Below, piece after piece: positions 25,424 to 33,245 of a stretch of DNA of 64,000 nt. A program made the position numbers and the translations under genes. Source of the DNA: Lysinibacillus parviboronicapiens. GTDB lineage: Bacteria > Bacillota > Bacilli > Bacillales_A > Planococcaceae. Where the stretch lies: NCBI RefSeq assembly GCF_003049575.1, contig NZ_PYWI01000009.1, forward strand, positions 1 through 64,000, in the 5' to 3' direction. Each line of letters starts with the position of its first letter. The stretch's first letter is position 1. The notes under the pieces were generated by a model that searched no databases, was not told where the DNA came from, and saw only the letters and a list, made by a program, of their open reading frames with translations.

Positions 25424-25887
25424 TTAGTCACCTCTTTTAATAAAATGAACAATCTGTTTTTAGAGCTAACACAGTCGTTGGGCATTTAAGCATACTCATT
25501 TTACACTGTATGGAGTCCATACTTGAATTATTCTTTCTACAAAGTGTAGACGCCTGTCAGCTATTGCACCCACATATTTCGCCTGTATCATGAAAAGTGC
25601 CATTAGACATTAAACGCGACTAATCCATAGAAGAGCAATATAGTCGAGTTTGAAAGGCATATATGCATTTGGGTTTCCGTTTTTTTGAAGTTTCACCTGT
25701 TCTAGTCCCACAGCAATTAATTTAAGTTTATAAATTTCACAGAAAAAGCTGTTTGACATATTGATCACGCCAATGTGTCAAACAGCTAATTATAAACATG
25801 GGATATTCTTGTCTTTATTAATTTTCTATGGAGCGAAGCTCTAGCAAATATGCTCACAACAAGTTGCTATCAAGGTTATTCCTCAAA
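25424..25887. other. Intergenic region upstream of the bicupin
   Basis: About 460 nt without coding signal. It contains the terminator of the MocR gene at 25747-25788; CCATACTTGAA and TTTCTACAAAGTGTAGA near 25510-25550 are possible promoter or operator pieces for the leftward bicupin. Nothing else recognised. Confidence 0.4.
25747..25788 (-). terminator. Terminator after the MocR regulator
   Basis: Stem AGCTGTTTGACACAT/TATGTCAAACAGCT on the minus strand with a loop of about 14 nt, followed by TTTTTC. Confidence 0.75.
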
Positions 25888-27336
25888 TCATTTTTCTTCA
25901 TTGTATTTTTTATGCGCTTCAACTACGTATTCATGTAATATTTGTAAGCCAGCCTTTAATGCTTCATTGGTTGCATAGGCATACGATAAGCGAATATGAT
26001 GGCTATCTTGTGCATCGTAGATATAACCAGGATTTATGAGGATTAGTCGATGCAATAGCCTAGTAAATAACTCTTTATCAACAATAGGTGCATGAAACTT
26101 TAGCCAAATATAAAAGCCTCCTTTTGGCTTAGCCCATTCAGCCATATCACAGAATTTTTCAGTCAAAATAGCCTCTACTAAATCAGCTCTTTGTTGTAAT
26201 TGTTGGCGTAAGTTTATAATATGCTTTTCATATTTTCCAGATTGTAGCCAGTGCCGTACAATTTCTTGCGAGATTGCACTTGAACCATAATCTGTCTGCA
26301 TTTTGATATCCGCTAAACGCTCAATGACGGTTGTTGGTCCTATTAACCAGCCAATACGTAGTCCAGGGCTTAGTGTTTTCGATACACTGCCAATGTATAG
26401 TACTTGCCCACTATCATCCATTGATTTTATAGGGGGCGTTCCCTCATTGAAGAGTAATTCATGATACACGTCATCTTCAATAATGGGAATACGAGACTGT
26501 TTACATGCTTCATAAAGCTGTTTTTTTTCTTGTGTCGTCCAAACACCACCCGTTGGATTATTTAACGTAGGCACTACATAAAAAACAGCTTGTCGTTTTC
26601 TCTTCTTCTGCGCCAATGTTTGCGCAAGCTGTTCATCACGATGGATTGTTATCATTTGCATACCAACAGATTGAAACGGATGGACGGAATTTAAATAAGA
26701 TGTTTTTTCCTGAAAAACGATTGAACCCTGTTCAAGCAGGCCAACTGCAATGAGCTGCAATGCTTGAAGAGCACCTGAAACAATACAAACATTTTCTGGT
26801 TGTGCATGTATTCCTCTTTTTTCCACATAGTCACAAATCGCTTCTCGAAGTCTGTAGTTGCCTTGGGGAGATGAATAACCCAAAGTTTTAGGCTGTAAGG
26901 AAAGTTCCGTTAAGGATGCTTCAATTTCAGCAGTTGGCAATAAACTTGGTGCTAACTCCCCAGTGCCTAAACGTATGATATCATCACGCTGTTCGTATTC
27001 ATTGATTAATTGAATGGTATGATAATTTGGCTTATGAAGACTTGTATCAATATAAGTTTGCCAACTTGGTTGGGTTTGTGTAATCAATGCATGCCAAGAA
27101 TTATACGAGACATAAATACCTGCGCCCACCTGTGCTTCCAGTATTCCAGCTGCCTTTAACTCCTCTAATGCTTGCTGAACAGTACTTCGATTGACGGCAA
27201 ACTGCATGGCTAGCTGCCGCTGTGTCGGTAGCTTTGTGCCAGCAACCCAATCGCCCCTCTCAATACGTTCTGTAATCCATGTCACAATTTGTTGCTGTAA
27301 TGTTAACGCTCCCTGTCTTGTGGGTCGCCAGCTCAT
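25888..27336 (-). CDS. MocR-type GntR/aminotransferase transcriptional regulator
   Basis: From the ATG at 27336 this is a 482-residue protein: a GntR winged helix at the N-terminus (KLPTQRQLAMQFAVNRSTVQQALEEL) and a PLP-dependent aminotransferase-like domain with NPTGG, the DDVYHELLF segment and the lysine in SVSKTLSPGLRIGW. MocR proteins sense PLP or amino compounds and control vitamin B6, GABA or transport genes. The ATG at 27336 has AGGTGAGG just upstream and is preferred to the 12-residue longer frame. A palindrome just upstream is its probable operator. No obvious target gene is adjacent. Confidence 0.87.
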   Translation of the reverse strand: MSWRPTRQGALTLQQQIVTWITERIERGDWVAGTKLPTQRQLAMQFAVNRSTVQQALEELKAAGILEAQVGAGIYVSYNSWHALITQTQPSWQTYIDTSLHKPNYHTIQLINEYEQRDDIIRLGTGELAPSLLPTAEIEASLTELSLQPKTLGYSSPQGNYRLREAICDYVEKRGIHAQPENVCIVSGALQALQLIAVGLLEQGSIVFQEKTSYLNSVHPFQSVGMQMITIHRDEQLAQTLAQKKRKRQAVFYVVPTLNNPTGGVWTTQEKKQLYEACKQSRIPIIEDDVYHELLFNEGTPPIKSMDDSGQVLYIGSVSKTLSPGLRIGWLIGPTTVIERLADIKMQTDYGSSAISQEIVRHWLQSGKYEKHIINLRQQLQQRADLVEAILTEKFCDMAEWAKPKGGFYIWLKFHAPIVDKELFTRLLHRLILINPGYIYDAQDSHHIRLSYAYATNEALKAGLQILHEYVVEAHKKYNEEK

Positions 27337-27351
27337 TTCCTCACCTCTCAG

Positions 27352-27377
27352 ATTGGTTGGGTAAAAAACCAACCAAT
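27352..27377. promoter_or_regulatory. Inverted-repeat operator upstream of the MocR gene
   Basis: ATTGGTTGG, 8 nt (GTAAAAAA), CCAACCAAT: a perfect 9-bp inverted repeat centred about 28 nt upstream of the chosen start, with a second overlapping CCAATTGG palindrome at 27373-27380. The position fits autoregulation. Confidence 0.6.
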
Positions 27378-27487
27378 TGGTCGTTTTCTTTTAGTTATAA
27401 CACAACTTTTTAGATTTTATGAAAAATGCTTATATATCAACACTTAAATCGTATTTCCCAACTGTATTTGTGTAGTGTTTTGTGTAG

Positions 27488-27520
27488 TAGACCACTTGTT
27501 TTAAATAGTGGTCTTTTTTA
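27488..27520. terminator. Orphan terminator-like hairpin
   Basis: TAGACCACTT, 8-nt loop, AATAGTGGTC followed by TTTTTTATTT on the + strand. No rightward gene precedes it, since the region to the left is the upstream side of the MocR gene. Confidence 0.6.
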
Positions 27521-27661
27521 TTTCCGCACAATATACCCAACTATCCGTGGACCTTTAAGAGGCTTCTTCTTTTTATCAACAGGCTTATTTACATTTTGTT
27601 GAAAACTTTTATATTCCTTGTCCTCCACAGATAAATGAATATACAACAAAAATCCCATCAT
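27518..27661 (-). CDS. Possible small protein, 47 aa
   Basis: A leftward frame reads MMGFLLYIHLSVEDKEYKSF, a Gln/Asn/Lys linker, and a basic tail KKKPLKGPRIVGYIVRK. It ends at the orphan hairpin. The patterned basic C-terminus looks protein-like and may be the last piece of a longer gene, but there is no good ribosome binding site and an in-frame stop lies 5 codons upstream. Treat as a relic or small ORF of unknown status. Confidence 0.25.
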   Translation of the reverse strand: MMGFLLYIHLSVEDKEYKSFQQNVNKPVDKKKKPLKGPRIVGYIVRK

Positions 27662-27777
27662 GGAGTGATCTTTTCATCAATTCTTCATTTTACTCTTTTA
27701 AACAGCGAACTTTTTTATCTGGTAATTCGTCCAATTATTAGTAATAACTATTTTTAAAAATAAAAGGAGAAATAAAT

Positions 27778-28953
27778 ATGAAAAAACCGATCAAAAAAAC
27801 TTGGATGATTGCTTCTGCACTTACTATAGGAATGGCTGTTCTAACGCCACTTCAAGCAGGAGCTGCATCAGCAGAAAAAACAATTGAAGCATCCGTTCAA
27901 AAGGAACAACAACAACAAATTAAAGGGACCATTAAAAATATCTTCAACAGTGGAATGTACCTTAAAGGGCAAGATAGTAAAAATTATTTCATCAGTTTCA
28001 GTAATTTTTCTACTGAACAAATAGAAAAAATGAGCTTAGTAGAAGGACAGGAAATCTCTGTAGAAGGTAACGTTGTAGAAGATTATATTGACTTCAATAC
28101 ATTTGAAGCTTATAAAAAAGACCTACCTAAAGAGGTAACAAAAGAAGATTTAATAAGATTAGAAAAAATGTTTAATGAAATGAAGAAGCTAGAAAAGGAA
28201 ATAAATGAAGACAATGATTATTCAGTTGAAGAGATAGAAAAGAAATTTGAGGAAATGGATAAGATTTATGCCGAAATGTTTAAAATTGAAAAGCCATATG
28301 TATTAGCTAATTGGCTACCTAAACCATTTGATGAATATATAGAAGACTACGGATTTAATGAGAGTAATATAGTTATTAAAGAAAACGATAAAAAACAGCT
28401 TAAAGCTATTTATGAAGAATGGGTAAAGCTTGAAAAAAGTGGGGATGAAGAAAAGGCTAACGATAAATATGAAGAGTTTTATAAAATCCTTGAGCCATAT
28501 GTAGATGAGCTAAATGCACTAGAAACATTGGAAAAATTTATGGATAGCTATAAGAAAGCCATGGAATTTTTAGATATCCCCGCTGAAACTTTAGTCAAAC
28601 TAAAAGCTCTTCAAGGGGATTTACAAAAAGCATTAAAAGATAAAAATGATGAGTTGTATGATAAGTTACACGAAGAATTCTATGGAATCCTTAATCAGTT
28701 CGAAAAGCCTCAAACATTTGAAGAGTACATGGCTGACTTTGAATACAAAGTTAGTGAAGCAGATAGCAAGAAATTAAAACAACTTTATGAAGAATACCAA
28801 GCACTTGATAAAAAAGGAGAACAAGAAAAAGGCGAAGAAATATGGGAAGCTTTTTACAATATTTTAGCCCCATATAGAACAGCAAATAAAGAAATTCTTA
28901 TTTCAGGTTCTAAAATAACGATAAACGGCCAAGACTATCTTCCACAACATTAA
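27778..28953 (+). CDS. Secreted acidic protein with four helical repeats
   Basis: This 391-residue exported protein has signal peptide MKKPIKKTWMIASALTIGMA and cleavage probably near AGAAS (28-32). Residues 45-110 look like a small beta domain (IKGTIKNIFNSGMYLKGQDS). Four repeats of a Lys/Glu-rich helical hairpin follow, with the signature L..YEE...L.K.G..EKA...YEEFY.IL.PY: about 124-174 (divergent, ending EKPY), 203-241, 271-309 and 328-366. A short beta tail closes the protein (ILISGSKITINGQDYLP). No enzyme motif or anchor is seen. AAAGGAGAA lies upstream. It is unrelated to the flanking genes and of unknown function. Confidence 0.72.
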   Translation: MKKPIKKTWMIASALTIGMAVLTPLQAGAASAEKTIEASVQKEQQQQIKGTIKNIFNSGMYLKGQDSKNYFISFSNFSTEQIEKMSLVEGQEISVEGNVVEDYIDFNTFEAYKKDLPKEVTKEDLIRLEKMFNEMKKLEKEINEDNDYSVEEIEKKFEEMDKIYAEMFKIEKPYVLANWLPKPFDEYIEDYGFNESNIVIKENDKKQLKAIYEEWVKLEKSGDEEKANDKYEEFYKILEPYVDELNALETLEKFMDSYKKAMEFLDIPAETLVKLKALQGDLQKALKDKNDELYDKLHEEFYGILNQFEKPQTFEEYMADFEYKVSEADSKKLKQLYEEYQALDKKGEQEKGEEIWEAFYNILAPYRTANKEILISGSKITINGQDYLPQH

Positions 28954-28966
28954 CCAGTAAAAATTC

Positions 28967-29012
28967 GGGGTTATCCTAAAAGTCATTAAAAACGATTTTT
29001 GGGTATAACCCC
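28967..29012 (+). terminator. Terminator after the secreted repeat protein
   Basis: Stem GGGGTTAT.C...AAA / TTT..GG.TATAACCCC, starting 14 nt after the stop codon and followed by TTTCC. Confidence 0.7.
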
Positions 29013-29115
29013 TTTCCTTACCTCTCCCATTATTCAAAATGAGTCATTTCTCCATCTCCTTATAAAATATAAAATGTTAGTTTAAATTTTAATGAATCTG
29101 TAAACACTCATTGTA

Positions 29116-29185
29116 TAACCGCTATGAATACGCTCGGTGAACTACAACACCGACAAGAAAACCCAGACTCCATTCATAGCGGTTA
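29116..29185. repeat. Large nested inverted repeat
   Basis: TAACCGCTATGAAT (29116-29129) and ATTCATAGCGGTTA (29172-29185) form a perfect 14-bp stem around 42 nt that contains a second, smaller stem (CGGTG...CACCG). It sits between the secreted-protein terminator and the true 3' end of the plasmid-type HTH gene. The weak TTATTCCCC tail makes a simple terminator unlikely on the + strand; on the minus strand it follows the HTH gene directly. Confidence 0.65.
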
Positions 29186-29192
29186 TTCCCCT

Positions 29193-30081
29193 TTACCATT
29201 CCAGCCAGTTATCTAAATTAGGTCTATTACATATTTCCGCTCGACTATCACGTTCTTTAAGCCAGTTATAAAACGATGTTGGACGCTCTCTATTAGTTGT
29301 TTCTTCTATATATGATGATTTTACTAAGCTTCATGCTTGAACGCTCAACAGCCTTGCTATAAGCCCCTACAAATACGGCTCTTAATGTACTCGCAACTGT
29401 CACTACACCTTCTTTAATATCCATAGCAATTTTGAATAGAACGTTCTTAGCTTTTATAAATTCATCCATAGAATTTACTTGTGAAGCTAGTACACATTTA
29501 TATAATTCATCTTTTAAGTTATCCGCTAGTGGCAAGCTATTCATGAAATCAAATAGTGTCACCTGATACTCATTCATGTATTCTTTTTTCTTTTCAGCTT
29601 GCAAAGCCAATTCATTACCCAGACTCATAATATTATTTGCTTGTTTAGAACTTAAAAGATTAAAAGAATTAGATGGTTGGTTTTCAGATTGTGTACGACA
29701 AACCACGTCATTACTAGCTTCATCGACTGTCTCTCGTTGGGACACGTTCGATGGGACATAAGGTAAAATGCGATAAATACTTGCTCCTTTAATGCCGTTT
29801 AATTTCGTACCAGGTACTTTTTCGATGATGCCCAATGACTCTAATTTCTTAATGCTTCGATAAACAGTCTTTGTACTAATTTCCAATGCTGTAGCAATTG
29901 TGGCTGCCTTCAAATGACAAGCCCCTGGATTCTCTAAGCTATGAGAAGCAAGCTTGAAAACGATGGCACGTTCTGATTCTGTTAAGTCGTAATAGTGTGC
30001 TGCTATGTGGTCCTCCACACTCTTATCCATATCTGCTACTGTTTCAAATGTTGTGTATGTTGCTAAATATTCAAATGCCAT
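29193..30081 (-). pseudogene. Plasmid-type helix-turn-helix protein, frameshifted near its C-terminus
   Basis: The main frame (30081 to 29293) encodes about 262 residues: an N-terminal winged HTH (HLKAATIATALEISTKTVYRSIKKLESLGIIEK, split here over two helices) and a helical C-terminal region. After SSMKLSK the frame ends quickly (IIIYRRNN), but removing one A from an AAAA run near 29310 continues into SSYIEETTNRERPTSFYNWL and a tail ending DNWLEW at 29193. That tail matches the usual end of this protein type, known from Bacillus plasmids and islands, where it is thought to have a replication or regulatory role. ATG at 30081 is chosen because GAGGTGG lies 5 nt upstream. Confidence 0.68.
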
Positions 30082-30168
30082 CGTTTCCACCTCACTTTCT
30101 TTTTTTACTTTGAGTAATTAAAAACTCAATGAGCAGCACATAGCTTGTACATGCTGCCTGTTCAGTTT

Positions 30169-30483
30169 TTAAATTTTTAAATCTGAAGCACGATATTTTA
30201 AATCCGAAGCACGATAGTGGGATTCAATTCGTGCAGCTACTGGATCTGTAATTTCTACTTTTAACGAGTATCCTTTTTCCTCTAAGAGCTTTACTTCTGC
30301 TCCCTTTGATACCGCCCATTTTTCAATCTTCTTCAAAGCCGAATATGCACTTTTCAACTTGCCCTCGACTGCATTCACTCCATGAATAATGAATACATAA
30401 GGCTCCGTCTTTGAAACTTCAACACGTTTCTCGATAGTTTCAAAGATTAAATCACTAACTTCTAATCCAGCTAAATTTTTCAT
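30169..30483 (-). CDS. Hypothetical protein with a duplicated C-terminal heptapeptide
   Basis: This 104-residue cytoplasmic protein has mixed alpha/beta character and GAGG 7 nt before its ATG. It ends YRASDLKYRASDLKI; the DNA shows a tandem 21-nt duplication with one base difference (about 30175-30216), so the last seven residues are a recent in-frame duplication. No family is recognised. It lies 90 nt upstream of the HTH gene in the same direction, possibly the same transcript. Confidence 0.6.
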   Translation of the reverse strand: MKNLAGLEVSDLIFETIEKRVEVSKTEPYVFIIHGVNAVEGKLKSAYSALKKIEKWAVSKGAEVKLLEEKGYSLKVEITDPVAARIESHYRASDLKYRASDLKI

Positions 30484-30630
30484 CTTACATACCTCATTTC
30501 GATAAATTATTTGTTAAATACATATTAAATGATTATAATGTATATTACAACTGTTTTATGACTTTAATACATATTTATTTTCAAAATATGCTATAATATG
30601 TTTAATAATAATATTAAATGAGGTGAATAC

Positions 30631-30840
30631 ATGGAGATTACAAAGAAGGTAAAAAGGTTACTGGTCGAGTCTGATATAAACGCAACTCAATTAGCAGAAA
30701 AGATTGAAACTACTCAATCCAATCTGTCTCGTAAAATGAAAAACGAATCGTATTCAGTAACAGATTTAATTAAAATTGCAGATGCTTTGGGTGTTGAATT
30801 GGAGATTAATTTCATAATGGAAGATGGTACGAAGATTTAA
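30631..30840 (+). CDS. Small XRE-family HTH protein
   Basis: This 69-residue protein is almost only a Cro/CI-type helix-turn-helix (ATQLAEKIETTQSNLSRKM, about residues 19-37, then SVTDLIKIADALGVELEI). GAGGTG precedes the ATG. It is divergent from the hypothetical gene at 30483, and the shared 147-nt upstream region is very AT-rich with repeated AATATTAAATGA/ATATTAAATGATTA motifs that could be its operators; a TATAAT box lies at 30592-30597. Probably the regulator of this small accessory block. Confidence 0.8.
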   Translation: MEITKKVKRLLVESDINATQLAEKIETTQSNLSRKMKNESYSVTDLIKIADALGVELEINFIMEDGTKI

Positions 30841-30859
30841 AAGATGAGGAAGTAATTAA

Positions 30860-30991
30860 GTGAACCAGTTAGAACAAACAACAAACGAATTACTTGAAGC
30901 AGGCTATACAATTGAGGAGATTAAAGCAGCCTTTGAGGAAGTAATTAATAACGCAAAAAATTCAAAGACAATTGATGAAACAGATAACTAA
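30860..30991 (+). CDS. Small hypothetical protein, 43 aa
   Basis: A GTG-started frame 19 nt after the XRE gene reads MNQLEQTTNELLEAGYTIEE, then IKAAFEEVINNAKNSKTIDE and a short tail. It is amphipathic and acidic, and GAGGAAG lies upstream. Spacing and direction suggest that it is co-transcribed with the XRE protein. The function is unknown; similar small ORFs follow XRE genes in Bacillus mobile elements. Confidence 0.5.
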   Translation: MNQLEQTTNELLEAGYTIEEIKAAFEEVINNAKNSKTIDETDN

Positions 30992-31067
30992 TTTGGTTGT
31001 CTGTTTTTTGTATGTACTTTTTACTCCAAATTCCCTAGAATGGAAATATAGAGGGAGGAATAAATTT

Positions 31068-31625
31068 ATGAAAAAATTAATTTTTAGTGCAGCATTAATA
31101 TTAAGTTTAGGATTGGCTGGTTGCGGAGAAGAAAAAGCAAAAGAAGAACCAGGCGAAAAAGAAACACCTGTATCTACTGACAAAGTAGAAAAAGAAGAGA
31201 CAAGCAAGGATGTTTATTTTAAAGATAATGAAGTAAAGATAGAGGATTTAAAAATAAACATTACTGAAACCAAAGTTATTCCAGTTGGCGAAAAAGGTAA
31301 TGAATATGGAGATAAACCAGTATTCGCTATTTGGTTCAATACTACAAACCTAAGTGATAAAGACATTGATCCAGGGTCAGCGTGGTTTGCTGTATTTACA
31401 GTAATTCAAGATAACAATCCAAACGCTGTTAATGAATTAGAAGTAGGAGCATTACCAGATGATAGATTTTTAGATACTCAATTAGAAACAATTAAAAAAG
31501 GTGGCACTGTAGAACACGCCATTGCGTATGAGCTGGATGATTTAGAAACACCAGTTACATTAGTAGCTAATCAAGGGATTGGCGGTAAAGAATTAGGTAA
31601 GCAAGATTATCAAATTAAACAATAA
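31068..31625 (+). CDS. DUF5067-type lipoprotein
   Basis: From the ATG at 31068 this is a 185-residue lipoprotein: signal LIFSAALILSLGLAGC (lipid Cys about 19), a Lys/Glu-rich spacer (20-45), then a beta-sandwich typical of DUF5067/DUF4352 exported proteins (VKIEDLKINITETKVIP... FAIWFNTTNLSDKDIDP). The longer frame from 30972 runs through the preceding region without a ribosome binding site; GGGAGGAA lies 6 nt before 31068. Its role is unknown. Confidence 0.75.
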   Translation: MKKLIFSAALILSLGLAGCGEEKAKEEPGEKETPVSTDKVEKEETSKDVYFKDNEVKIEDLKINITETKVIPVGEKGNEYGDKPVFAIWFNTTNLSDKDIDPGSAWFAVFTVIQDNNPNAVNELEVGALPDDRFLDTQLETIKKGGTVEHAIAYELDDLETPVTLVANQGIGGKELGKQDYQIKQ

Positions 31626-31635
31626 AAGAAAATTT

Positions 31636-31662
31636 AGTCACTCACCCGAGTGGCTTTTTTAT
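31636..31662 (+). terminator. Terminator after the DUF5067 lipoprotein
   Basis: Short stem AGTCACTC/GAGTGGCT with loop ACCC and a run of six T. Confidence 0.8.
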
Positions 31663-31735
31663 ATGTTACTTGATTAGTGCTTCTTTAATTTGCTTATCCT
31701 TGTAATTGAAATGATATAACATTCCCGAGAGTAAG

Positions 31736-32938
31736 TTGGAGGTGACAGAGATTAAAAAATCTTTAACAATTTTATTACTACTATTAATCAGCTTATTGTT
31801 AAGTAGCTGCTGGAGCAAAAAAGAATTAAATGAACTTGCTATTGTAATGGCGGCTGGTGTGGATAAAGTAGATGATGAATACGAAGTTTCTGTGCAAGTA
31901 GTTGCTCCTGGTGAAATATCTTCAAATAAACCCTCTAGTGGGCGATCACCGGTTGTAACATACCATGCTAAGGGGAAATCTGTATTTGAAGCAATTAGGA
32001 AACTGACAACAATTACACCTAGAAAAGCTTATTTTGCACACCTTCAAGTTGTTGTCATCGGAGAGGATTTAGCTACAGAGGGTATCGATCAAACAGTAGA
32101 TTTATTAGCAAGAGATCCTGAAGTTAGAAATGATTTTGATGTAATCGTATCTTATCAGTCCTCTGCAAAAGAGGTCTTAAATGTTTTAACACCTATAGAA
32201 AAAGTACCTGCCAATAAAATTATAAATTCATTAGATGGCTCAGAGAAGGCTTGGGGATCTACATTATCAGTCAATATAGAAGACTTAGTGAATATCCTTG
32301 GCAATAAAGAAAAAAGTGCCGTGCTCTCTATGATTGAAATACAAGGGGATACACAATTAGGCATAGATAAAGCTAATGTAGAAAGCATTAAAACTTCTAC
32401 GATATTGAAGTATGCGGGCTTAGCTATATTCAAACAAGATAAATTAATAGGATTTTTAACAGAAGAAGAAAGTAGAAGCTTCAATTTTTTGAATGACAAT
32501 ATCAAAAGTACAGTTGAAGTTATTTCTTGTCCTGAAGAAGGTAAGTTAACAATAGAAATTAAAAAATCAACAACTAAGATTAAGGGAAAATTTAAAAACA
32601 ATACGCCCCAAATTAATGTTCGTATTGATATAGATCAAAATGTGGGAGAAGTTGAATGCGCTATAGATTTAACTGAAAACAAATCTATTGAGTATATTAA
32701 TAAAAAAACTGCAGAGTTGATAAAGACTGGAATTGAAAAAACACTTATGACAATTCAAAAGAATTATCAGGCCGATATTATAGGATTCGGGGAAGTGCTT
32801 CACCGTGAAGATTACAAAACATGGAAAAAAATTAAAGATGATTGGTCAACGATATTTCCCGAATTAGAGATAAAAGTTGACGTCAATGTAAACACTACTG
32901 GCGTAGGTACTATGACAAACTTGAAATTAAAGGAGTAA
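31736..32938 (+). CDS. Ger(x)C family spore germination lipoprotein (orphan)
   Basis: This is the full-length C subunit of a GerA-type nutrient receptor, about 395-400 residues. It has signal LTILLLLLISLLLSSC with lipid Cys, the N-terminal GerC domain (WSKKELNELAIVMAAGVDK, a family hallmark) and the C-terminal domain with YKTWKKIKDDW. Start choice is odd: GGAGG at 31738-31742 is ideally placed for codon 31751, which is ATT in the context ATT AAA AAA where relatives have ATG AAA AAA. The TTG at 31736 and GTG at 31742 overlap the ribosome binding site itself. No gerA- or gerB-type partner is adjacent. Confidence 0.85.
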   Translation: MEVTEIKKSLTILLLLLISLLLSSCWSKKELNELAIVMAAGVDKVDDEYEVSVQVVAPGEISSNKPSSGRSPVVTYHAKGKSVFEAIRKLTTITPRKAYFAHLQVVVIGEDLATEGIDQTVDLLARDPEVRNDFDVIVSYQSSAKEVLNVLTPIEKVPANKIINSLDGSEKAWGSTLSVNIEDLVNILGNKEKSAVLSMIEIQGDTQLGIDKANVESIKTSTILKYAGLAIFKQDKLIGFLTEEESRSFNFLNDNIKSTVEVISCPEEGKLTIEIKKSTTKIKGKFKNNTPQINVRIDIDQNVGEVECAIDLTENKSIEYINKKTAELIKTGIEKTLMTIQKNYQADIIGFGEVLHREDYKTWKKIKDDWSTIFPELEIKVDVNVNTTGVGTMTNLKLKE

Positions 32939-32962
32939 TTTAAATAATTACGGTTATGAAGG

Positions 32963-33000
32963 AAAAAGACCAGGTACTCAAATTGAACTGTACCCCGTCT
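32963..33000. mobile_element. IS3-like end with terminator arm (fragment)
   Basis: AAAAAGACCAGGTACTCA followed by TGAACTGTACCCC repeats, in the same order and spacing, the left half of the composite at 34337-34442. Only the left half is present. It lies just after the orphan gerC, so it may mark where a partner gene was lost. The rest of the gap to 33245 shows only a GTAACAACAAGTTGTTGCT-like palindrome near 33110 and the hairpin below. Confidence 0.5.
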
Positions 33001-33174
33001 TCGTCATTTATTCGTTTGTTTGCTTATTAATAGTCTCTCCACCTGTGTTTTTTAAGGCTTGGTTTGAAGGGCAATGGGCCATTATTAGATAGACCTTATT
33101 TAATAGGCAGTAACAACAAGTTGTTGCTCTTTTCCACTTCTTCGTTTTATTAAAAACCTCAAATATAAAATTTA

Positions 33175-33219
33175 AAACCAGACAGGATGATAAACTATAA
33201 TCCAATCGTGTCTGGTTTA
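33175..33219 (-). terminator. Terminator after the 189-aa secreted protein
   Basis: Stem AAACCAGACA/TGTCTGGTTT with an inner GGAT..ATCC pair; on the minus strand it is followed by TTTAAATTTT. It lies 27 nt past the stop codon at 33246. Confidence 0.65.
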
Positions 33220-33245
33220 TCTTTCAATCTATTTTTTGATCAGTA

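Noticed and set aside
30490-30630. Plasmid iteron array between the divergent small genes
   Set aside because: The AT-rich repeated words are short, irregularly spaced and explained as well by low complexity and promoter or operator sequence.
33008-33205. 65-codon leftward frame between gerC and the secreted protein
   Set aside because: Overlaps the terminator of the adjacent gene and has no ribosome binding site; composition not protein-like.
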